DNA from: Kistimonas sp964291505
GTDB taxonomy: Bacteria; Pseudomonadota; Gammaproteobacteria; Pseudomonadales; Endozoicomonadaceae
Reading direction: 5' to 3'
NCBI GenBank assembly: GCA_964291505.2
Contig: OZ220199.1
Span: 744,001 to 808,000 of the forward strand
DNA: 64,000 nt
Shown: in pieces, positions 42,801 to 51,296 of the stretch
How positions within the stretch are numbered: the first letter of the stretch is position 1
Layout: each line of letters begins with the position of its first letter
The notes under the pieces: generated by a model
Seen by the model: only the letters and a program-made list of their open reading frames with translations
Database searches by the model: none
Told to the model about the DNA's origin: nothing
Program-made: the position numbers and the translations under genes

Positions 42801-45800
42801 CTGAAGGTACCATCGTCGTTGTTGGTCACCGTGCCTTCAGTCGGTTGCGTCAGGATATTGAAGGTATGGGTATCGGTGGTATCCGCATCCGTGGCGCTGA
42901 AGCTGCCGGTCACCGCTGCACCGCCTTCGGTGGCGCTGACACTGACTACTTCCGCGGTCGGCTTGTCGTTGGTACCGGTGATCGTCAGGGTGACCGTGGC
43001 CGGCTCACTGGTGTTATTACCTGTTCCGGAATCGTCTACCGCCTCATAGGTAAACGTGATCTGGCGGGTTTCGCCTGCGGCCAGGTTCTGGAAGTCACTG
43101 CCTGGATTGAAGCTGAAGGTGCCATCGTCGTTGTTGGTCACCGTGCCTTCTGTCGGTTGCGTCAGGATATTGAAGGTATGCGAGTCAGTGGTATCCGCAT
43201 CCGTAGCGCTGAAGCTGCCGGTCACCGCTGCACCGTCTTCGGTGGCGCTGACACTGACCACTTCCGCGGTCGGCTTGTCGTTGGTACCGGTGATCGTCAG
43301 GGTGACCGTGGCCGGCTCACTGGTGTTATTACCGGTACCGGAATCGTCTACCGCCTCATAGGTAAACGTGACCTGACGGGTTTCGCCCGCGGCCAGATTC
43401 TGGAAGTCACTGCCCGGGGTGAAGCTGAAGGTGCCATCGTCGTTGTTGGTCACCGTGCCTTCACTGGGCTGAGTCAGAATATTGAAGGTATGCGAGTCAG
43501 TGGTATCCGCATCCGTAGCGCTGAAGCTGCCGGTCACCGCTGCACCGTCTTCGGTGGCGCTGACACTGACCACTTCCGCGGTCGGCTTGTCGTTGGTACC
43601 CGTGATCGTCAGGGTGACCGTGGCCGGTTCACTGGTGTTATTACCTGTTCCGGAATCGTCTACCGCCTCATAGGTAAACGTGATCTGGCGGGTTTCGCCT
43701 GCGGCCAGGTTCTGGAAGTCACTGCCTGGATTGAAGCTGAAGGTGCCATCGTCGTTGTTGGTCACCGTGCCTTCTGTCGGTTGCGTCAGGATATTGAAGG
43801 TATGCGAGTCAGTGGTATCCGCATCCGTAGCGCTGAAGCTGCCGGTCACCGCTGCACCGTCTTCGGTGGCGCTGACACTGACCACTTCCGCGGTCGGCTT
43901 GTCGTTGGTACCGGTGATCGTCAGGGTGACCGTGGCCGGCTCACTGGTGTTATTACCTGTTCCGGAATCGTCTACCGCCTCATAGGTAAACGTGACCTGA
44001 CGGGTTTCGCCCGCTGCCAGATCCTGGAAGTCACTGCCCGGATTGAAGCTGAAGGTACCATCGTCGTTGTTGGTCACCGTGCCTTCAGTCGGTTGCGTCA
44101 GGATATTGAAGGTATGGGTATCGGTGGTATCCGCATCCGTGGCGCTGAAGCTGCCGGTCACCGCTGCACCGTCTTCGGTGGCGCTGACACTGACCACTTC
44201 CGCGGTCGGCTTGTCGTTGGTACCGGTGATCGTCAGGGTGACCGTGGCCGGCTCACTGGTATTATTACCGGTACCGGAATCGTCTACCGCCTCATAGGTA
44301 AACGTGACCTGACGGGTTTCGCCCGCGGCCAGGTTCTGGAAGTCACTGCCCGGGGTGAAGCTGAAGGTGCCATCGTCGTTGTTGGTCACCGTGCCTTCAG
44401 TCGGTTGCGTCAGGATATTGAAGGTATGGGTATCGGTGGTATCCGCATCCGTGGCGCTGAAGCTGCCGGTCACCGCTGCACCATCTTCAGTGGCACTGGC
44501 ACTCGCTACTTCCGCTACCGGTTTGTCATTGGTACCCGTGACGGTCACGGTGACCGTTGCTGAAGCACTGGTCGCATTGTCTTCGCCAGAACTGTCCACC
44601 GCTTCATAGGTAAACGTGACCTGACGGGTTTCGCCTGCGGCCAGGTCCTGGAAGTCACTGCCCGGGTTGAAGCTGAAGGTGCCATCGTCGTTGTTGGTCA
44701 CCGAGCCTTCAGTGGGTTGGGTCAGGATATTGAAGGTATGGGTGTCAGTGGTATCAGCATCCGTGGCGCTGAAGCTGCCGGTCACCGTTGCACCGTCTTC
44801 GTTGGCACTGACACTCACCACTTCCGCGGTCGGCTTGTCGTTGGTACCGGTGATCGTCAGGGTAACCGTGGCCGGTTCACTGGTGTTATTACCGGTTCCG
44901 GAATCGTCGACCGCCTCATAGGTAAACGTGACCTGGCGGGTTTCTCCAACAGCTAGATCATCAAAGTCATTACCCCCATCAAAACTAAATGAGTTATCAC
45001 TGTTTTTAACAACCGTACCCAAGGATGGCTGAGTCAAAATGTTAAACGCTACATTGTCGGTCAGATCCAGATCTCTGGCTGAAAACCTGCCAACTTCAAC
45101 AAAACCACTACCAGCACCAAGCAAAACGGAAAGGTTGCTAGCGATGGGGCTGTCGTTTGTTCCTGTAACCGTTACAGTAATCGTTGCGGGTTCACTTACA
45201 GCATTATCTGCCCCTGTGCTATCAACAGCTTCATAAGTGAATGTGACTTGACGGGTTTCCCCCACTCCAAGATCTTGAAAATCGTCAGAGGGATCGAAGC
45301 TGAAAGTCCCATCATCATTATTTGTAACCTGACCCTCCGGAGGTTGGGTCAGGATATTAAAAGTATGGGTATCAAGAACATTAACATCATTAACACGGAA
45401 GCTACCCATAACAGCTGCGTCGTCTTCAACAGCATTAGTCACTGCAACAACCTGAGCTTCCGGTCGATCATTGGTGCCCGTTACTGTCAATACAACGGTT
45501 GCAGGCGCACTACGTCCATTGGCCGTACCGGAATCATCAATCGCTTCGTAGGTAAACGTTACTTGTCGTGTTTCACCAAAGGACAGATCCGTAAAATCCG
45601 TCCCGGGAGCAAAACTGAAAGTTCCGTCATGATGGTTGGTGACGGTACCCTGTGAAGGCTGACTCAGAATATTGAAACTGTGTCTGTCAGTGGTATCTAC
45701 ATCGGTTACCCGGAAGTGTCCTGATACTGTTGCACTGTTTTCAGAGACTGGATCAACATTAACGACTTCGGCAACCGGACGGTCATTAGTACCGGTTACT

Positions 45801-47143
45801 GTCAGTGTTACCGTGGCAGGTTCAGCACTGGGCACACCGGTCTCATCAACAGCTTCGTATTTAAACGTTATCTGTCGTGTTTCACCCTCGGCCAGATCTC
45901 TGAAATCATCTCCCGGTTCGAAGCTAAATGTACCATCCTGATTATTAGTTACATGCCCTTCGTCAGGCTGGCGAAGAACACGATAATGATAGGGATTGGT
46001 ATCAAATGCTTCTACAGCAGAAAAAGCACCAACAATAGCTGAATGGTCATCAACAGAATTTAACTCTACGTCTTCTGCACGTGCGGTTTCTTTTACGCCC
46101 GTAATTGTGAGTGACAACATGCCATAGTCAGCTTCAGGCTGCATAGCATTGTCCTGAACCGCATACATGATTTGTACCTGTGCGGTTTCCCCTACGGTGA
46201 GAAAATCAAAATCCTGACCAGGATCAAATTCAATCCTATTACCTGTCTGAATAACCCGCGCAGTATTTATATAAATAGGATTTCCATGGCTATCACTGAC
46301 ATAGACTATAGAGACAGATCCAGGTTGAATGGTTAACTGATCATTACTGTTCTGATCCGTGTCATTGGCAACCACATCAACCGCAAAAATACTGTTTTCA
46401 CTGAGTGTCCCGAAATCATCGACAGCCACCGGCGCATAGTTAACCATCGCCGTATTCTTGTTAGTAGGTTCCTCATCAGGTTCCTGATCATTAATATCCC
46501 TAATACCGATATCATCAATTTCCACCAGAAGTGAGGTTATTCGTTCCTCTTCTTTCTGGTTTTCGTCTTCGCGGTCCTCTTCAAAATCAATATTTTCCAG
46601 CGGTGTTTCAGCATCCTCTGGTAACAACAGGGGATCTGGCAATTCCAGGGGATCTGGCAACATCATCGTCTCAGAGAGCTGGCTGCTACTTAAAGGACTC
46701 TCCTGCCGACCCTGATCAGATAACGATCCGCTCCGCTCTGTCTCTTGTTCTTGCTCTACTGGAGGGATATTGGCATCAGACTCTGATCGGTAAACCCAGC
46801 TTTCCTGATTGTTTTGAAAGCCCGATTCAGGATAAACCATCCCCGCCTGCTGCTCTTCCTGTCGAAGCGCTTTCCGACTCTCAGGATTTTCAATAGGAGG
46901 CAGTGATTCAGGGTTCTCCTTGAAAGCCGTTTGCTCTGTCGGAACAGACTGCAACTCTTCAATCTGCGGGATACCCTGAGGCTCTGCTGAATGCGATTCA
47001 GGCTGTTCGGGATTGGACCCGATCGATACCTGTAATTCCTCACCCAGCTTCTTTTCAGACTGGCTATCCGTTTGCTCAGAATGACCACCAGGAGAAGGTG
47101 TATCCGATGATTCTCCGGTATGCTTCGATGGTTCATCTGCCAT
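39833..47143 (-). CDS. Giant RTX/VCBS adhesin, N-terminal fragment (2436 aa)
   Basis: The true start of the giant adhesin. ATG 47143 has AAGGAG five bases upstream. Residues 1 to about 230 are acidic and rich in Glu, Gln, Pro and Ser, without a signal peptide; the first 45 residues and a later IDDIGIR stretch match the smaller paralogue encoded upstream (MADEPSKHTGESSD against MVDEPSRDSGQSQD). About residues 233-350 form a cadherin-type module (DDFGTLSENSIFAVDVVANDTD). Some 19 VCBS repeats of 104 aa follow, the first four diverged and the rest almost identical, interrupted once by an LDVLDNDTDVDSDDN module. The frame ends with a frameshift (EAVDDPVPAITPVNRPQSLP instead of EAVDDSGTGNNTSEPATVTL) caused by a missing base near 39880. 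Together with 38376-39569 and 13688-38407 it makes one gene of about 11,150 codons. No LapA-type retention module was recognised at the N-terminus. Confidence 0.9.
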   Translation of the reverse strand: MADEPSKHTGESSDTPSPGGHSEQTDSQSEKKLGEELQVSIGSNPEQPESHSAEPQGIPQIEELQSVPTEQTAFKENPESLPPIENPESRKALRQEEQQAGMVYPESGFQNNQESWVYRSESDANIPPVEQEQETERSGSLSDQGRQESPLSSSQLSETMMLPDPLELPDPLLLPEDAETPLENIDFEEDREDENQKEEERITSLLVEIDDIGIRDINDQEPDEEPTNKNTAMVNYAPVAVDDFGTLSENSIFAVDVVANDTDQNSNDQLTIQPGSVSIVYVSDSHGNPIYINTARVIQTGNRIEFDPGQDFDFLTVGETAQVQIMYAVQDNAMQPEADYGMLSLTITGVKETARAEDVELNSVDDHSAIVGAFSAVEAFDTNPYHYRVLRQPDEGHVTNNQDGTFSFEPGDDFRDLAEGETRQITFKYEAVDETGVPSAEPATVTLTVTGTNDRPVAEVVNVDPVSENSATVSGHFRVTDVDTTDRHSFNILSQPSQGTVTNHHDGTFSFAPGTDFTDLSFGETRQVTFTYEAIDDSGTANGRSAPATVVLTVTGTNDRPEAQVVAVTNAVEDDAAVMGSFRVNDVNVLDTHTFNILTQPPEGQVTNNDDGTFSFDPSDDFQDLGVGETRQVTFTYEAVDSTGADNAVSEPATITVTVTGTNDSPIASNLSVLLGAGSGFVEVGRFSARDLDLTDNVAFNILTQPSLGTVVKNSDNSFSFDGGNDFDDLAVGETRQVTFTYEAVDDSGTGNNTSEPATVTLTITGTNDKPTAEVVSVSANEDGATVTGSFSATDADTTDTHTFNILTQPTEGSVTNNDDGTFSFNPGSDFQDLAAGETRQVTFTYEAVDSSGEDNATSASATVTVTVTGTNDKPVAEVASASATEDGAAVTGSFSATDADTTDTHTFNILTQPTEGTVTNNDDGTFSFTPGSDFQNLAAGETRQVTFTYEAVDDSGTGNNTSEPATVTLTITGTNDKPTAEVVSVSATEDGAAVTGSFSATDADTTDTHTFNILTQPTEGTVTNNDDGTFSFNPGSDFQDLAAGETRQVTFTYEAVDDSGTGNNTSEPATVTLTITGTNDKPTAEVVSVSATEDGAAVTGSFSATDADTTDSHTFNILTQPTEGTVTNNDDGTFSFNPGSDFQNLAAGETRQITFTYEAVDDSGTGNNTSEPATVTLTITGTNDKPTAEVVSVSATEDGAAVTGSFSATDADTTDSHTFNILTQPSEGTVTNNDDGTFSFTPGSDFQNLAAGETRQVTFTYEAVDDSGTGNNTSEPATVTLTITGTNDKPTAEVVSVSATEDGAAVTGSFSATDADTTDSHTFNILTQPTEGTVTNNDDGTFSFNPGSDFQNLAAGETRQITFTYEAVDDSGTGNNTSEPATVTLTITGTNDKPTAEVVSVSATEGGAAVTGSFSATDADTTDTHTFNILTQPTEGTVTNNDDGTFSFNPGSDFQDLAAGETRQITFTYEAVDDSGTGNNTSEPATVTLTITGTNDKPTAEVVSVSATEDGAAVTGSFSATDADTTDTHTFNILTQPSEGTVTNNDDGTFSFNPGSDFQDLAAGETRQVTFTYEAVDDSGTGNNTSEPATVTLTITGTNDKPTAEVVSVSATEDGAAVTGSFSATDADTTDTHTFNILTQPTEGTVTNNDNGTFSFNPGSDFQDLAAGETRQVTFTYEAVDDSGTGNNTSEPATVTITVTGTNDAPVAVADTGSASTVGRTTLDVLDNDTDVDSDDNAANFSLDRVSITGISDNSGSRTDSGGTVSVENNQLVFDPAGDFDYLAIGESATVTVSYTMSDDAGVESTATATITVSGTNSQPVAELVSVSATEDGASAMGSFSATDANQSDTHTFNILTQPTEGTVTNNNDGTFSFNPGSDFQDLAVGETRQVTFTYEAVDSSGEDNATSASATVTVTVTGTNDKPTAEVVSVSATEDGAAVTGNFSATDADTTDTHTFNILTQPTEGTVTNNDDGTFSFNPGSDFQDLAAGETRQVTFTYEAVDDSGTGNNTSEPATVTLTITGTNDKPTAEVVSVSATEDGAAVTGSFSATDADTTDTHTFNILTQPTEGTVTNNDDGTFSFNPGSDFQDLAAGETRQVTFTYEAVDDSGTGNNTSEPATVTLTITGTNDKPTAEVVSVSATEDGAAVTGSFSATDADTTDTHTFNILTQPTEGTVTNNDDGSFSFNPGSDFQDLAAGETRQVTFTYEAVDDSSTGNNTSEPATVTLTITGTNDKPTAEVVSVSATEDGAAVTGSFSATDADTTDTHTFNILTQPTEGTVTNNDDGTFSFNPGSDFQDLAAGETRQVTFTYEAVDDSGTGNNTSEPATVTLTITGTNDKPTAEVVSVSATEDGAAVTGSFSATDADTTDTHTFNILTQPTEGTVTNNDDGTFSFNPGSDFQDLAAGETRQVTFTYEAVDDPVPAITPVNRPQSLP
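40983..42259 (-). repeat. Long duplicated block, copy 2
   Basis: Partner of 36576-37852 with no difference noticed over about 1.28 kb. It lies in the N-terminal fragment and contains the same LDVLDNDTDVDSDDN module. Confidence 0.75.
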
Positions 47144-47160
47144 AACAACTCCTTGTTATG
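47141..47160 (-). promoter_or_regulatory. Hairpin holding the start codon and Shine-Dalgarno of the giant adhesin
   Basis: On the mRNA strand CATAACAA-GGAG-TTGTTATG forms a perfect 8-bp stem with a 4-nt loop. The loop is the Shine-Dalgarno core GGAG and the 3' arm contains the ATG start. The geometry could hinder ribosome binding; the stem is AU-rich, so it could be mild or temperature-sensitive. The effect is inference. The spacer 47161-47379 is AT-rich and shows no convincing promoter. Confidence 0.55.
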
Positions 47161-47379
47161 AATATGCCTTGCAGCAATTATTCCCTTAATTTCTATTGAA
47201 GCCAGAATGCCTTCAAAACCCTTAAGAAATTCATCTCTTAATTTTAGTTTCCTGAAAATCCCATCCCGAAATATTCAGCAATCCCACAGCACAAAAACAA
47301 CAATCAATCAGCATCAAGATGTTTAGTCATAAGACGAAATCAAAAAATAAAAGCAAAGATTTATTTTTTCGAAATAAAA

Positions 47380-49662
47380 TCAATGATCAATATTCAAATT
47401 ACCGTTATTCAAAAGATTATTAATTATTTCGGATTCCGAGCCGAGTGACGAAAGATCGACGCCATCAAGAACGATTTTCTGAACCGTCTGCCCATTCGCC
47501 CGGTCCTTTACCGATATTTCTGTATTCCCGTTCACCGTGGCCAGATCCAGATAAGCATCAATGGTTTCAGCCGTCTCGCCAATCAACATATCACTGAGAT
47601 CCAGTACATCACCGTCGGACAGGCTAAAGTTCCGGATCGTATCCACCGTTGGAATGGAGGTTTCGGTTTGATCTCCCTGCTCGAAAACAAACGTATCCGC
47701 ACCGGAGCCGCCCAGCAGGGTGTCATTGCCAAAACCGCCATAGAGGACGTCATCCCCGGCCCCTCCTACAAGAATATCGTTATTTCTTGCGCCCCGAAGA
47801 ATGTCGTTACCCGCAGAACCGGTCACGGTCGGATCTTCGATTTGTACCGACGTATCATCCACTACCACACCTCGACCATTACCTCCATGTGTGAAACGGA
47901 TGCTTCTCAGTCCTTCCCCATAATTTCGCAACGTATTGTGGACAGTATTCCAACTCCACGTCGCCCAAACGTTGGCTGATTGCCAGCTATGAATCACGCT
48001 GCCGTATTCATCTAATAATTCAACCTGCATCTGGTACTGGGCGGTATAGGCAGCATTAGTCGAAACAAACCAGTCCTGAACGGTAATATCCGGTGCGGTG
48101 TCCAGATATTCGGCACTGTAGCCTTTGTCTAGCAAGTTAATCGTCTGGGACTTTGTGGCAGCTCCGTTACCCTGCCATTGACCGGTAATACTATCGTGTC
48201 CGCCAAACGGCAACGTTGTCCACGAGCCATCCCTATCCCAGTTACTCATCCGCCAGTCAGAAGCGCCCGGGTCAGCCAGCAAGTTGTCCGACATCCATTG
48301 ACGGTTCTGCACAGCGATATCAAATGTCTGTTGCTCACTGGAAGCACTACCATCGCTGACGGTAAATTCAAAACTGGTACTTCGATCGCTACTGACTGAA
48401 GGCGCTGTATAGAGAAGTTTGCCAATATCACCGGCCTGAATCACCTGATTCACATAGACCGATCCACCATCATAAGTCAGCGAACCCGTCACGGGCAGTG
48501 ATTTGATGGTGATAGACTGTAGCGTATCGTCGGCATCAGCATCCCTGAAACCAAAATCATCCGCAGTAAACGAGTAGTCAGCGCTTTCTGTCGTGGCGAG
48601 GCTCCTTGGAGCAGCTTCCGGATCATCACTTTGGGCAGAAACCTTGATACTCAACGTGGCAGGCGCACTGATTTCGCTGCCATCGCTGACGGTATAGCGG
48701 ATGCTGGCGTAGTCATCCCCGTGAGCATTGGCTGCAGGAATGAACACAAGATCACCGATAGACGATACAGGAATATCCTGATCAGCCAGAACCACTTCGC
48801 CATCAAGCACCAAAATGCCCTGCGTCGGTAACTGTGCAATTCTGACGGTATATTCCGAACCCGTGTTCTCCGCGCTCAGACCAAAGTCGCCGGGGGTAAA
48901 AAAGTATCTACCATCTTCTCCTAGGCTGATACTTTTACTGAGCGCCTTTAAGATACGTTCAACAGTGTCCTGAGACGGCGATGATTCCTGCAGAAACTGA
49001 CTCAGCGTCTGAATTTTATCGCCCGGATTCTCAACATCCTGTTCGCGCTCGTATGTCTTTATACCAATATCATCAATTTCATCGAGCAATGCCTGTACAC
49101 GCTGATTTTCCTGATTGCTTTCCGGATTACGATTAATCACCGGCTGATCAGTCGTCAAACGGAGAACAGGGTCATCCTTAAAGTCCAGTATTTCTGGCCT
49201 TTCTTCCGTTTCAGGCAGCATCAGCGTTTCAGACTTCTGATATCCGTCAGTCCCTGATGTTTGTTCGGATAGTAACGCTTTATGATCGCCTCGACGTTCA
49301 ACATCCTCATAATACCGATCCTGCTCCACATGGAAGGGTTCTTCATGCCACTCTGAAAACTCAGTCTCAGCGTAGGGAATAGCCGAAAGGAGTTCTTCTT
49401 CCGTGCGCTTTTCTGAAGCTGGAACAGCATCAGCCGTTGGAAAAAGTCCATCAGGCAGGGATTCTGGCAGCGGTTCTGAACCTGGTACCCGACCTGCTGC
49501 TGATTGCTCCATGACGGTGGGCAGCGCAGAATGCGGGTCAGCAACCGACGCCTGAAGTTCATCACCTTTCAGGTTCGTTTGACTATCAACCATCTCAGAA
49601 TTACTGCCCGGTTCGCCTGCATCCTGCGACTGACCGGAATCCCTTGAGGGTTCATCCACCAT
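47380..49662 (-). CDS. Short RTX adhesin paralogous to the giant protein
   Basis: A 760-aa type I-secreted protein, start ATG 49662 with AAGGA seven to eight bases upstream. The acidic N-terminal region (residues 1 to about 220) matches that of the giant adhesin (MVDEPSRDSGQSQD; LLDEIDDIGIK). It has only two cadherin-like domains (about 240-345 and 350-455) in place of the thousands of repeat residues. The C-terminal cassette is closely related to that of the giant protein: FBA-like domain (about 456-610, NLLADPGASDWRMSNW ... GLRSIRFTHGGNGRG), RTX repeats (GGAGDDVLYGGFGNDTLLGG), and a secretion target domain ending LLNNGNLNIDH. It lies 236 bp upstream of the giant gene and on the same strand, so they may share a transcript. 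It could be an accessory adhesin, a competitor for the exporter, or a decay product; which one is not known. Confidence 0.9.
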   Translation of the reverse strand: MVDEPSRDSGQSQDAGEPGSNSEMVDSQTNLKGDELQASVADPHSALPTVMEQSAAGRVPGSEPLPESLPDGLFPTADAVPASEKRTEEELLSAIPYAETEFSEWHEEPFHVEQDRYYEDVERRGDHKALLSEQTSGTDGYQKSETLMLPETEERPEILDFKDDPVLRLTTDQPVINRNPESNQENQRVQALLDEIDDIGIKTYEREQDVENPGDKIQTLSQFLQESSPSQDTVERILKALSKSISLGEDGRYFFTPGDFGLSAENTGSEYTVRIAQLPTQGILVLDGEVVLADQDIPVSSIGDLVFIPAANAHGDDYASIRYTVSDGSEISAPATLSIKVSAQSDDPEAAPRSLATTESADYSFTADDFGFRDADADDTLQSITIKSLPVTGSLTYDGGSVYVNQVIQAGDIGKLLYTAPSVSSDRSTSFEFTVSDGSASSEQQTFDIAVQNRQWMSDNLLADPGASDWRMSNWDRDGSWTTLPFGGHDSITGQWQGNGAATKSQTINLLDKGYSAEYLDTAPDITVQDWFVSTNAAYTAQYQMQVELLDEYGSVIHSWQSANVWATWSWNTVHNTLRNYGEGLRSIRFTHGGNGRGVVVDDTSVQIEDPTVTGSAGNDILRGARNNDILVGGAGDDVLYGGFGNDTLLGGSGADTFVFEQGDQTETSIPTVDTIRNFSLSDGDVLDLSDMLIGETAETIDAYLDLATVNGNTEISVKDRANGQTVQKIVLDGVDLSSLGSESEIINNLLNNGNLNIDH
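47835..48295 (-). other. FBA-like domain of the short adhesin
   Basis: Contains NLLADPGASDWRMSNW, KSQTINLLDKGYSAEYLD, VQDWFVSTNAAYTAQYQMQ, VELLDEYGSVIHSWQSAN, NTLRNYGEGLRSIRFTHGG and DDTSVQIED in order. The VQDWF and RFTHGG segments look closer to vertebrate FBXO2-type FBA domains (VKDWY, RFEHGG, from memory) than the copy in the giant protein does. Confidence 0.7.
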
Positions 49663-49866
49663 GAAAACATCCTTTTAGGAATACAATTTTTTATAACTAT
49701 TCGAAATATTATTAAAAACAAACAACCACTGAAATAAAGTACAGTGCATCTTTATAAGCTTAGATTCATTCCACTCATCACTGGAAATACATGTGACATA
49801 AACAGCAACAAAATTATCAGATAAAAATGTAAGCACATTTATAGTACGTCTTTTGGCTATCACACA

Positions 49867-50064
49867 TCAGCGAATTAACCAGAAAACAATAAGAAACAAC
49901 CCTGGAGCAAAAAAACCAAGAAGCGCGCCTGATTCACGATCTCCCCATCGTTTTTCTGAAAACTCACCCATCCAGTAACACAGCACTATCCATCCAATAA
50001 TGCCCGCCACGACAAGAAACCATCCCACGGGGCTTAGCCCTGAAAGAAGTGCAATCAGATCCAC
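49867..50064 (-). CDS. Small two-segment membrane protein (65 aa)
   Basis: No family recognised. GTG 50064 is preceded by AGGAG at eight bases. Two hydrophobic segments (about residues 12-31, WFLVVAGIIGWIVLCYWMG, and 47-64, GALLGFFAPGLFLIVFWLI) flank a short charged loop (EFSEKRWGDRES). The good ribosome binding site and membrane pattern support a real gene. It lies upstream of the adhesin pair on the same strand, about 200 bp away; no functional link can be shown. Confidence 0.6.
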   Translation of the reverse strand: MDLIALLSGLSPVGWFLVVAGIIGWIVLCYWMGEFSEKRWGDRESGALLGFFAPGLFLIVFWLIR

Positions 50065-50274
50065 TCTCTTTACTCCTATGATTGGACCATTGTTCGCATT
50101 CCATTATGGCAAAACAATGGACAATAGAAGTCGTGAATTACGATCTATCAGTAGGAATTAACACATTAACATCAGAAAGGCGTATTTTTTATAGTTGAAA
50201 CCTTATATTTTGAAATAATAAAAATCTTAATTATTAAGTATAGAAATATAAAGAAATACTTATTTAAAACCACC

Positions 50275-50303
50275 CAGAGTCACACGCTCCTCGTATGACT
50301 CTG
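50275..50303 (-). terminator. Terminator of the heme operon
   Basis: CAGAGTCA (50275-50282) and TGACTCTG (50296-50303) form an 8-bp stem. On the minus strand it is followed by GGGTGGTTTTAAATAAG, a short T-run. It lies 18 bp beyond the chaN stop codon. Confidence 0.65.
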
Positions 50304-50321
50304 ATGTATTTGACGGCCGTA

Positions 50322-51203
50322 TTATTTCTTCATCATTTCACAGGGCGTCTTACGATCGACTGTACCGGTAAACCAGAGAATATCGTAGGTCTCATTTTGC
50401 GCCTTCACATCAGACGGATGATCATCGACTACCTCAATAAATCCCATACTGGTGAGCTTGGCTTCAGGACGCAACTTATGCACATAACGCGGAACCCCCA
50501 CATCCTTGCGGGCATGGAATGCACCTGCTAGCAATACAACCCCCTGCTCCCGCTTGAGCATACTCTCAGCCATACGGGTATCACGAGCCTGCTGGATACG
50601 GGTCATGGCATCCAGCATGGTGTCATCGGCCATACCACAGTGCGATTCACGAATCTGTTCACGAATCGTCGAGATCGCTACATCGTTCAGGACTGTCTTT
50701 GATGGCGTCGCTTTCTCGCGATAAATCTGCATCAATTCGTCACGATCCATATTGGCAGAGCGGACAGGCACCTGATTCTCAATCGCCCAGGCGACAATGG
50801 GGCCATAGTATTCCCAGGTCCAGTTCTTATCCCAACCAATCGTATCCCGCAGTTCATCAGAAAACGTCAGTTTTCTGGCATAAGCCTTGTCCATACCTGC
50901 CTGCTGACCAGGACGCAGCATCTCAAGACTTAACTGCTTCAACCAACCAGCCTGGTATAACGCCTGAAGCACTTCCAACTGATAGGCATGATGCGAGACA
51001 TTGTCATGTCGTTCGCCAAGAATGACATAATCTGATGTTCCCAATGTTGATAACAGGTCTGATCGAGTGAGCAATTCTCCCGTTTCAACAACCTGGATAC
51101 GCTGCGATTCCTGCGGTTTTTCCTGGGACAGAGCACTACAGGCAGAGAGCCCCAGAACCAGGCAAGCTGCCGTAAAACCTTTTAAAAGGCGGGAAACCGT
51201 CAT
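50322..51203 (-). CDS. ChaN-family heme-binding lipoprotein
   Basis: A 293-aa lipoprotein starting at ATG 51203 with AAGGAC eight bases upstream; in-frame codons further up lack a ribosome binding site. The signal peptide ends with lipobox LSAC at about residues 19-22. The mature part has the Tiki/ChaN superfamily signature VILGERHDNVSHHAYQLEVL, the catalytic-site-like GERH followed by histidines, and the later VVLLAGAFHARKDVGVP. ChaN of Campylobacter binds two heme groups between monomers, and the family often sits with heme transport genes. Here it is the last gene of the tonB-exbBD-hmuTUV operon, 93 bp after hmuV, supporting a role in heme capture or release at the outer membrane or in the periplasm. 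Confidence 0.88.
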   Translation of the reverse strand: MTVSRLLKGFTAACLVLGLSACSALSQEKPQESQRIQVVETGELLTRSDLLSTLGTSDYVILGERHDNVSHHAYQLEVLQALYQAGWLKQLSLEMLRPGQQAGMDKAYARKLTFSDELRDTIGWDKNWTWEYYGPIVAWAIENQVPVRSANMDRDELMQIYREKATPSKTVLNDVAISTIREQIRESHCGMADDTMLDAMTRIQQARDTRMAESMLKREQGVVLLAGAFHARKDVGVPRYVHKLRPEAKLTSMGFIEVVDDHPSDVKAQNETYDILWFTGTVDRKTPCEMMKK

Positions 51204-51296
51204 CAATAGTGTCCTTCTGACATCACAACCAACGTACTGTGAGGATAGATTCCATCCAGCCCGCTTAACCCTCATTCCCGGATAACAGCTAAACCT

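Larger units (their letters stand above)
36370..46060 (-). repeat. VCBS tandem array, 312-bp (104-aa) unit
   Basis: About 30 tandem repeats of 312 bp, each encoding TAEVVSVSATEDGAAVTG ... FNILTQPTEGTVTNNDDG ... DLAAGETRQVTFTYEAVDD ... TLTITGTNDKP. The first four (near 45000-46060) are diverged; most others are nearly identical at DNA level, indicating recent amplification or concerted evolution. A different module with LDVLDNDTDVDSDDN interrupts the array twice (near 37300-37620 and 41710-42030). Confidence 0.92.

Noticed and set aside
38388..44563. Long plus-strand open frames (503, 543 and 780 codons) opposite the VCBS array
   Set aside because: They are antisense shadows of the minus-strand repeats: they share the 104-codon period, have no ribosome binding sites, and translate to arginine- and glycine-rich sequence with no family features.
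36370..46060. CRISPR-like periodic repeats
   Set aside because: The period is 312 bp with no short repeat-spacer alternation; the repeats encode VCBS domains in frame.
49675..49863. 62-codon minus-strand frame upstream of the short adhesin
   Set aside because: AT-rich, without a credible ribosome binding site; more likely the adhesin leader and promoter region.
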